Positions 57,952 to 64,000 of a stretch of DNA of 64,000 nt are shown here, piece after piece (positions within the stretch are counted from its first letter, which is position 1; every line of letters begins with the position of its first letter). The stretch comes from Bacteroidota bacterium (lineage in GTDB: Bacteria > Bacteroidota > Bacteroidia > 2-12-FULL-35-15), in assembly GCA_947504725.1 (NCBI GenBank), contig CANNHN010000005.1, positions 101,704 through 165,703 of the forward strand, in the 5' to 3' direction. The position numbers were made by a program, and so were the translations under genes. The notes under the pieces are model-generated. The model made no database searches. It saw only the letters and a program-made list of their open reading frames with translations, and was not told the origin of the DNA.

Positions 57952-60900
57952 TTATTTTTCTTTAAGTAGGTGAATAAAACCTGTTTGTTCTATTACTTTA
58001 TCATTTAATGTATTTGCTTTCATTGTATAGAAATAGACGCCATCAGTTGCGACTAATCCACTTGTAGTTCTACCATCCCATCCATTTATAGCGTCATTCA
58101 AAGCTGTCCATTCTGCAATTTTTAATCCCCATCTGTCATAAATTTCACAATTTAATTCTTTTACAGAAGAAGTTGTGAAATAGAAAATATCATTTGTTCC
58201 ATCATTATTTGGAGAAAACACATTCGGTATCGATATGGTTGCCTCATCAGCAATAGTAATACATTCAGAAGTTGAATCAATACATCCGCTAATATTCGCT
58301 GAAATTAATGTGATACAAAAAATACCTTGAGCACTATATACATGAGTGTCGCTAGGTAATGAAGAGGTGTTGCTTCCAGAAGATGGATCACCAAAATTCC
58401 ACAATGAAATTCCACCGTTTGTAGAAATGTCTGTAAACGTTACAGTTGAACCAACAGGAATAATTCCAGAAGGAGATATTGTAAAGTCTGCAGTAGGAGT
58501 ATTAAATACGGTTATCATATTTAAGACTGTCGTTATCCCAACACATCCATTCACATCCGTACAATTAATCGTAATGGAATAACTGCCAGCATTAGAATAA
58601 CAAGTTGTTGCAGTTGAAGATGAAGATGTTGTGCCATCACCGAAATCATACAACATTGTATTACATGTATTAGAAGCTGCTTCTGTAAAAGTTACACAAA
58701 GAGGAGCACAGCCACTTGTAACATCAGATGTAAATGTAGGAGTTGGTAATGCGTTAACGGTAATCGTTTGAGTAGCCGTGTCACCACAAGCTCCACTAAT
58801 TGAATATGTTATTGTATTTGCTCCTGCTGAAGCTAATGCGGGATTAAATGTTCCGTTTATTGCATCCGTTATTCCTGTTCCACTCCATGTTCCTCCTGAA
58901 GTGGCAGCAGTTAAGTTAAATGGTAATGCATCTGCACATATTGGTAAAACAGAAGTTATGGTTGCGTTTGCAGATGTAGTAACTGTTATTGAAACTGTAT
59001 CAACAGCTCCGCAAGTTCCAGAAATTGAATAGGTAATAACATAAACACCAACACCAGCTGTTGTTGGGTTAAATGTTCCATTTGTTGTATCCGTGATACC
59101 AATTCCTGTCCATATTCCACCTGTTGTTGCAGCGGCTAAATTGAATGCCGGACTTCCAACACAAATGGTTGCAGGTTGAGTGATGGTTGCATCAAATGAA
59201 GAAATTATATTTATAAGGATACTATCTGTTGAACCACATGCTCCAGGTGTTGAATATGAAATTGCGTAAGAGCCAATTCCAGCTGTTGATCCAGGGTCAA
59301 ATGTTCCTGTTGTCGCATTTGTAATTCCTGTTCCAGTCCAAGTTCCGCCAGCTGTGGCAGCTGTTAAATTAAAGGCTGCAGTAGTTGTACACAAAGAAGA
59401 AACTGGAGTTATGGTTGCATCATCATTTGGAACAACAGTTACCAATGCTGTATCTATATTTCCGCATGCACCGGAAATTGTATATGTAATTGTAAATGTT
59501 CCTGTTCCTGCAGCAGCAGGATCAAATGTTCCGCTTACTCCAGATGTAATTCCTGTTCCAGTCCATGTTCCACTACCTGTTGCAGCACTTAAATTAAATG
59601 ATGGTGTTCCAATACAAATAGGAGTAACACTTGAGATTGTTGCATCAGCCAATGGTGTTATGGTAATTGTAACTTGATCGGTTGTTGAAGGACAAGGTGC
59701 ATTTGCAATCGTCCATTGAAATACATTAGCACCTGTGCCCAATCCTGTTAATCCTGATGTTGGAGAAGAAGGTGTAGTTATTGTTCCAGTTCCACTTATT
59801 AATGTCCAAGTTCCTGTTCCAGTACTAGCAGTGTTTCCAGCTAAAGTTGCGGTTGTTCCGCAAAGTGTTTGATCCGGACCTGCAGTTGAAACAGTTGGTG
59901 CAGCAACACCTGTAATCGTTACTTGATCAGTTGTTGACGGACAAGGTGCATTTGCAATCGTCCATTGAAATACATTTGGACCAACGCCTAATCCTGTTAT
60001 TCCTGATGTAGGAGAAGAAGGAGTAGTGATTGTTCCAGCTCCACTTATTAATGTCCAAGTTCCTGTTCCTGTAGTAGCAATATTTCCGGCAAGTGTAGCA
60101 GTTGTGCCACAAACAGTTTGGTCAGTACCTGCAGCAGAAACAGTTGGCGCAGCAACACCTGTAATGGTTACCTGGTCAGTACTTGCAGGGCAAGGCGCAC
60201 TTGTAATGGTCCATTGAAAAACATTAGGTCCAACGCCTAATCCTGTAACTCCTGATGAAGGAGAAGTAGGAGTAGTGATTGTTCCTGTTCCACTAATTAA
60301 TGTCCAAGCTCCTGTTCCTGTAGTCGGTGAATTTCCGCCCAGTGTAGCTGTTGTTCCACAAATTGTTTGGTCGCCACCAGCAGCAGAAGTAGTAGGACCA
60401 CCCGTGCTAGTTATTGTTACTTGATCGGTTGTTGATGCACAAGGTGCATTAGCAATTGTCCATTGAAAAACATTTGCTCCTAGACCAAGTCCTGTAACTC
60501 CTGAAGTAGGAGATGAAGGAGTAGTTATTGTTCCGGTCCCACTCATTAATGTCCATGTTCCTGTGCCTGAAGTAGCTGTGTTTCCTGCTAATGTAGCGCT
60601 TGTGCTACAAATCGTTTGGTCGGGGCCGGCAGCTGAAACCGTTGGTGCAGCAACGCCTGTAATGGTAACTTGATCGGTTGTTGAAGTACAAGGTGCGTTG
60701 GCAATTGTCCATTGAAAAACATTAGGTCCAACTCCTAATCCTGTAACTCCTGATGTAGGAGAAGTAGGAGTAGTGATCGTTCCAGTTCCACTAATTAATG
60801 TCCATGTTCCTGTTCCAGTCGTAGCAGTATTTCCAGCTAAAGTTGCAGAAGTAGCGCATACTGTTTGATCGCCTCCAGCAGCAGAAACCGTTGGTGCTGC

Positions 60901-63744
60901 AACGCCTGTAATTGTAACTTGATCTGTCGTTGATGGACAAGGTGCATTTGCAATTGTCCATTGGAATACGTTAGGTCCAATACCTAATCCAGTGACTCCA
61001 GAAGTTGGAGAAGAAGCTGTAGTAATTGTTCCTGTACCGCTAATTAATGTCCATGTACCTGTTCCAGTAGCAGCAATGTTTCCAGCAAATGTAGCCGTTG
61101 TTCCGCAAACACTTTGGTCACCACCAGCTGTTGAAACAGTTGGTGGAGCAACTCTTGTAATGGTTACTTGATCGGTTGTTGAAGGACAAGGTGCATTTGC
61201 AATTGTCCATTGAAATACATTTGGTCCAACTCCTAATCCTGTTATTCCTGAAGTTGAAGAAGAAGGTGTTGTGATTGTACCTGTTCCACTAATTAATGTC
61301 CAAGTTCCTGTTCCAGTCGTAGCAGTATTTCCAGCTAAAGTTGCAGAAGTAGCGCATACTGTTTGATCGCCTCCAGCAGCAGAAACCGTTGGTGCTGCAA
61401 CGCCTGTAATGGTTACCTGGTCTGTACTAGGTGGACATGGGGCACTTGTAATTGTCCATTGAAATACATTTGGTCCTACTCCCAATCCTGTTACTCCTGA
61501 AGTTGGTGAAGTAGGAGTAGTGATTGTTCCTGTACCGCTGATTAATGTCCAAGCACCTGTTCCTGTAGTAGCTGTATTTCCGCCAAGTGTAGCTGTTGTT
61601 CCACAAACTGTTTGGTCGCCACCAGCGGCTGAAGTTGTTGGTCCACCAGTGCTAGTAATCGTTACTTGATCGGTTGACGTTCCGCAAGGCGGATTGGTAA
61701 TTGTCCATTGAAATACATTTGCTCCAATTCCTAGACCAGTAACTCCTGATGTAGGAGAAGTAGGAGTTGTTATTGTTCCAGTTCCACTTATTAATGTCCA
61801 TGTTCCAGTTCCAGCTGTAGCAGCATTTCCAGCAAATGTAGCAGAGGTAGCACAAACAGTTTGGTCGCCACCAGCAGCTGAAGTAGTTGGTGATGTATTT
61901 ACTGTTACTGTAACGGGAATAGTGAATGTGCCTGGACAAAATCCAACATAGTATGTAGTTGTAGTAATAAGAACTGGAGTAGTAAAAGATGGCCCTGTAC
62001 CAAGCACGGTTCCTGCAACTTGTGCGCTGTACCACGTAATTGTTGCTGGAATTCCTCCTACTAAGGTTGCAGTTAATGTAGCAGTATTTCCCGAACAAAT
62101 TGTTTGATTAGCAACTGTAATTGTATCTGTTGAAATAGCTTGATTGGTTAAACCGGCAGCTCCTCTTGTTGCACCATTTGGCGGGAATTCAGTTAAGCCA
62201 TTCGAGTTAGTTGTTCCATTTGCACCGCCATTTACAGTGGTTGCAATCGCACCCGAAGAAATTGCAATGTACCCGCCTCCGCCTCCGCCCCCAGGTCCTT
62301 CAGCTTCATTTATTCCAGGAAGAAGAATTTGATTTCCACCAGTACCACCGTTAGCAGAAGCTGTAATTCCTGATATCGTGCCAACTGAATTTAAAATAAT
62401 TGTTCCTCCGCCACCAGCACCACCAGCACCGTCAATCCCAAAAAAGGCTCCTGAAGAAGTCGTGTTTGATCCAACTGCACCATTTGCAGCTATTGATCCC
62501 GTTCCTCCAATTGTTCCATAACTCAACACGTAAACCATTCCACCACCATTTCCACCAGCTCCACCACAATTGTTTTCCTGATCTCCTGATCCACCGCCAC
62601 CACCTATAAATATTTTTCCTGTAGTATAGTCCAAAGGACGACCTCCCCAACCTCCGTTATTTGATCTATAATCTCCATTCCATAAATTTGTTCCACTCGT
62701 TTGAAATGGTCTAGGACCTTCAAGAGTCGCATCTCTATTTGCAGATGAGAATGAATATCCTCCTCGTCCTCCTCCAGAAGAAACGTGGGAAGAGAAAGTA
62801 ACACTAATATCTCGATTCCATGCAGCAACCCAACCGGCACCACCGCTTACGTCTGGATTTCCTTCTCCATCCCAAATACCCAATCCAGCATTTGATCCAC
62901 CGCCACCGCCTGAATTATGTCCGTCAGCACCGCCACCAGCATTTCCTGCAACACCTCTGCAATATCTTCCTCCAAGCACATTGTAATCTGCTTGATATCC
63001 GAAAACGCCTTCGCCTTTCTCAGCACCTTCTGTAGGATTATTTCTAGAAACTTGTCCGCCTCCAAGAATAGTAACATTGTCGCCAACTCTTGAACCACCT
63101 CTAAACCCTAATCCAGTTACGTTTATTGTACCTGTTCCATTTATCGTTGTTGCCCCAAAAACTTCTACGGCAACAATTCCTCCTGTGAAAATTCCTCCTG
63201 CACCCCAAGTTGGACAAGTAAGCACACCACCTGCATTTATTGTTAAGGTGTTTAATCTTGGAACGCGAATAACTTGTACTCTTCCTGCTGCGGTGTAGGG
63301 GTTTTTAAGTCCACAATCTATAGTAATACTTGTTCCGCTAGGAACAGAACGTACTTGACAAAATTCATAATTTCCGCAGTTATTGTATGATGTAGTTTGT
63401 CCCCAAGTTAAATCATTCGGGAATCCATAAAACTGTCCACTACCCGCTGGGAATTCAATAGATGAGCTAGTACTTGAGCTGATACCTTGCATTTGTATAA
63501 TCATAATCAAATCTCCAGCAGCAAGATTGTTTCCCACTCCGAAACGAGTGTTGGCATTTAATCCGCTTGCCCCAACAGTAATAGTAGTAGCACCAAAAGC
63601 TGCATCAGCCGTTAATGTGGTGTATTCGTTTACGATAGTTCCTGCTGCTCCTATAACTCTGTTGCCATCAATGCCTCTTTGAGCAATAGATACAGAAGTA
63701 TGGATGAAGAAAATAAAAAATAAAATGCGTTTGAAAATTTTCAT
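57952..63744 (-). CDS. Giant repeat adhesin with T9SS type B (gliding-motility C-terminal) domain
   Basis: A 1930-residue protein. After a signal peptide comes an N-terminal region (to about residue 530) rich in GGGG-type turns (for example GGGGGGYIAISSG), perhaps a beta-helix. A Cys-rich linker domain (about 540-615) leads to nine tandem 83-residue repeats (59647-61887, SAAGGDQTVCATSATLAGNT ... QWTIANAPC). Four SprB-like repeats of about 75 residues, two PKD domains and the CHU_C domain (IPNVFSPNNDGTNDIFYF, YDRWGLKIAEW, ending LLKEK) complete it. It is surface-exposed via T9SS and an adhesin role is inferred. It is first in a two-gene operon with the 971-residue protein, which has the same C-terminal architecture. 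Confidence 0.93.
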   Translation of the reverse strand: MKIFKRILFFIFFIHTSVSIAQRGIDGNRVIGAAGTIVNEYTTLTADAAFGATTITVGASGLNANTRFGVGNNLAAGDLIMIIQMQGISSSTSSSIEFPAGSGQFYGFPNDLTWGQTTSYNNCGNYEFCQVRSVPSGTSITIDCGLKNPYTAAGRVQVIRVPRLNTLTINAGGVLTCPTWGAGGIFTGGIVAVEVFGATTINGTGTINVTGLGFRGGSRVGDNVTILGGGQVSRNNPTEGAEKGEGVFGYQADYNVLGGRYCRGVAGNAGGGADGHNSGGGGGSNAGLGIWDGEGNPDVSGGAGWVAAWNRDISVTFSSHVSSGGGRGGYSFSSANRDATLEGPRPFQTSGTNLWNGDYRSNNGGWGGRPLDYTTGKIFIGGGGGSGDQENNCGGAGGNGGGMVYVLSYGTIGGTGSIAANGAVGSNTTSSGAFFGIDGAGGAGGGGTIILNSVGTISGITASANGGTGGNQILLPGINEAEGPGGGGGGGYIAISSGAIATTVNGGANGTTNSNGLTEFPPNGATRGAAGLTNQAISTDTITVANQTICSGNTATLTATLVGGIPATITWYSAQVAGTVLGTGPSFTTPVLITTTTYYVGFCPGTFTIPVTVTVNTSPTTSAAGGDQTVCATSATFAGNAATAGTGTWTLISGTGTITTPTSPTSGVTGLGIGANVFQWTITNPPCGTSTDQVTITSTGGPTTSAAGGDQTVCGTTATLGGNTATTGTGAWTLISGTGTITTPTSPTSGVTGLGVGPNVFQWTITSAPCPPSTDQVTITGVAAPTVSAAGGDQTVCATSATLAGNTATTGTGTWTLISGTGTITTPSSSTSGITGLGVGPNVFQWTIANAPCPSTTDQVTITRVAPPTVSTAGGDQSVCGTTATFAGNIAATGTGTWTLISGTGTITTASSPTSGVTGLGIGPNVFQWTIANAPCPSTTDQVTITGVAAPTVSAAGGDQTVCATSATLAGNTATTGTGTWTLISGTGTITTPTSPTSGVTGLGVGPNVFQWTIANAPCTSTTDQVTITGVAAPTVSAAGPDQTICSTSATLAGNTATSGTGTWTLMSGTGTITTPSSPTSGVTGLGLGANVFQWTIANAPCASTTDQVTITSTGGPTTSAAGGDQTICGTTATLGGNSPTTGTGAWTLISGTGTITTPTSPSSGVTGLGVGPNVFQWTITSAPCPASTDQVTITGVAAPTVSAAGTDQTVCGTTATLAGNIATTGTGTWTLISGAGTITTPSSPTSGITGLGVGPNVFQWTIANAPCPSTTDQVTITGVAAPTVSTAGPDQTLCGTTATLAGNTASTGTGTWTLISGTGTITTPSSPTSGLTGLGTGANVFQWTIANAPCPSTTDQVTITITPLADATISSVTPICIGTPSFNLSAATGSGTWTGTGITSGVSGTFDPAAAGTGTFTITYTISGACGNIDTALVTVVPNDDATITPVSSLCTTTAAFNLTAATAGGTWTGTGITNATTGTFDPGSTAGIGSYAISYSTPGACGSTDSILINIISSFDATITQPATICVGSPAFNLAAATTGGIWTGIGITDTTNGTFNPTTAGVGVYVITYSISGTCGAVDTVSITVTTSANATITSVLPICADALPFNLTAATSGGTWSGTGITDAINGTFNPALASAGANTITYSISGACGDTATQTITVNALPTPTFTSDVTSGCAPLCVTFTEAASNTCNTMLYDFGDGTTSSSSTATTCYSNAGSYSITINCTDVNGCVGITTVLNMITVFNTPTADFTISPSGIIPVGSTVTFTDISTNGGISLWNFGDPSSGSNTSSLPSDTHVYSAQGIFCITLISANISGCIDSTSECITIADEATISIPNVFSPNNDGTNDIFYFTTSSVKELNCEIYDRWGLKIAEWTALNDAINGWDGRTTSGLVATDGVYFYTMKANTLNDKVIEQTGFIHLLKEK
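59647..61887 (-). repeat. Nine tandem 249-bp in-frame coding repeats
   Basis: Each unit encodes 83 residues beginning T[TV]SAAGxDQT[VI]C and ending AAP or GGP. First and last boundaries differ by exactly 9 x 249 = 2241 bp, so no indels have accumulated. Units 2 and 7 (GGN, AWTLIS, TSAPC) form one subtype, units 3, 4, 5, 8 and 9 a second. Each unit has a Cys pair, one in QTVC and one in APC. Confidence 0.9.
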
Positions 63745-63844
63745 GCTGATATTATTAGTCTAAAGTCTTTATAGAATATAAAAAATTTTAGCCAATGTAA
63801 AAGAAAATCTTGGGATTTCCAATAGTTCCTTAATGTTCTTTATA

Positions 63845-64000
63845 TCAGACGCTTATTTCTTTAAAAGGGTTGCGTGGAACCCATTCGGATGGCTTTAAAT
63901 AATCTACTATTGGCTTGATTATTCGATTTGATAAAGGGTTGCGATGACGAATATAACATGTCAGTTCTAAGGCTTCCGCTCCCAATGTGCTCTTAATCTC
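63845..64000 (-). CDS. C-terminal fragment of an unrecognised gene cut by the right edge
   Basis: From base 64000 one minus-strand frame is open for 51 codons to a TGA at 63845-63847. The end of the translation reads RHRNPLSNRIIKPIVDYLKP then SEWVPRNPFKEISV. No ATG-initiated start lies in the window, consistent with a C-terminal end of a longer protein. The pattern is not enough to assign a family. It lies 100 bp upstream of the giant adhesin, same strand. Confidence 0.5.
   Translation of the reverse strand, partial: EIKSTLGAEALELTCYIRHRNPLSNRIIKPIVDYLKPSEWVPRNPFKEISV

Noticed and set aside
59354-59677. Plus-strand open frames opposite the T9SS type B genes
   Set aside because: They are shadows of the low-stop codon composition of the minus-strand repeats. 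They have no promoter and no protein-like pattern.
59647-61887. Possible CRISPR or direct-repeat array
   Set aside because: The repeats are 249 bp, contiguous, in frame and part of a protein with sorting signals. There are no spacers.
61652-62098. Long alternative open frame antisense/out of frame within the giant adhesin repeats
   Set aside because: It follows from the repeat composition (Gly/Thr/Ser codons) and has unnatural content (strings of Tyr, Asn, Ser, Trp). The in-frame adhesin explains the DNA.

Overview
The window is a 64 kb stretch of an AT-rich chromosome from a member of the Bacteroidota outside the gut Bacteroidales. Several things point there. There are many type IX secretion (T9SS) cargo proteins, with C-terminal type A sorting domains or the gliding-motility (CHU_C) type B domain. 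A TonB-dependent receptor is paired with a DUF4249 lipoprotein. Promoters fit the Bacteroidota pattern (TTTG ~20 nt TAnnTTTG), most genes lack an obvious Shine-Dalgarno sequence, and MiaE and a YwqK/MORN protein are present. I see no phage, insertion sequence, CRISPR array, tRNA or rRNA.

Layout. 1-6.9 kb: a TPR histidine kinase cut by the left edge, an amidase, ArfB, a small T9SS cargo protein, an RluA-type pseudouridine synthase, PanB and a lone DUF4249 lipoprotein. 7-13 kb: dnaK, then a minus-strand operon (hydrolase lipoprotein, membrane protein, GT-C glycosyltransferase) whose last gene carries two in-frame TAA codons, then cspA. 13-20 kb: a MORN protein, trxB, DUF4249 plus TonB receptor, and a GPH-type transporter. 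20.4-27.5 kb: a tight seven-gene lipid cluster (desaturase, DUF1295, two CFA-synthase-like methyltransferases, an alpha/beta hydrolase, an FAD oxidoreductase, DUF1365) that looks like a pathway for an unusual fatty acid. 27.6-36.5 kb: mostly housekeeping genes (universal stress protein, cation/proton antiporter, miaE, thioesterase, CapD-like epimerase, gcvT, comB-like, a phospholipase C-like protein, a CHAP protein).

36.4-43.6 kb is the most interesting block: an ECF sigma factor, a small membrane-anchored putative anti-sigma factor, a CpxP/CnrX-like periplasmic sensor, a CotH protein, a YHYH protein, an MbnP-like copper protein and a MauG/MbnH-like dihaem enzyme. Three near-identical ECF-type promoters (GCAAG, 16 nt, CGTC) lie exactly in front of the anti-sigma/sensor pair, CotH and the YHYH-MbnP-MauG operon. 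This suggests one metal- or redox-responsive envelope regulon.

43.6-64 kb: a PEGA-like membrane protein, a HEPN-like small protein, a WD40 protein, a T9SS chitinase, htpG, lemA with two TPM proteins, a MauE-thioredoxin fusion, three tandem paralogous cysteine-rich lipoproteins, a repeat protein, a TerB/DnaJ protein, and two large T9SS type B proteins. The larger of these (1930 residues) holds nine tandem 83-residue repeats with no length change between copies. dnaK and htpG share a sigma-54-like element. Several families of intergenic palindromes and heptamer repeats sit mostly next to stop codons.
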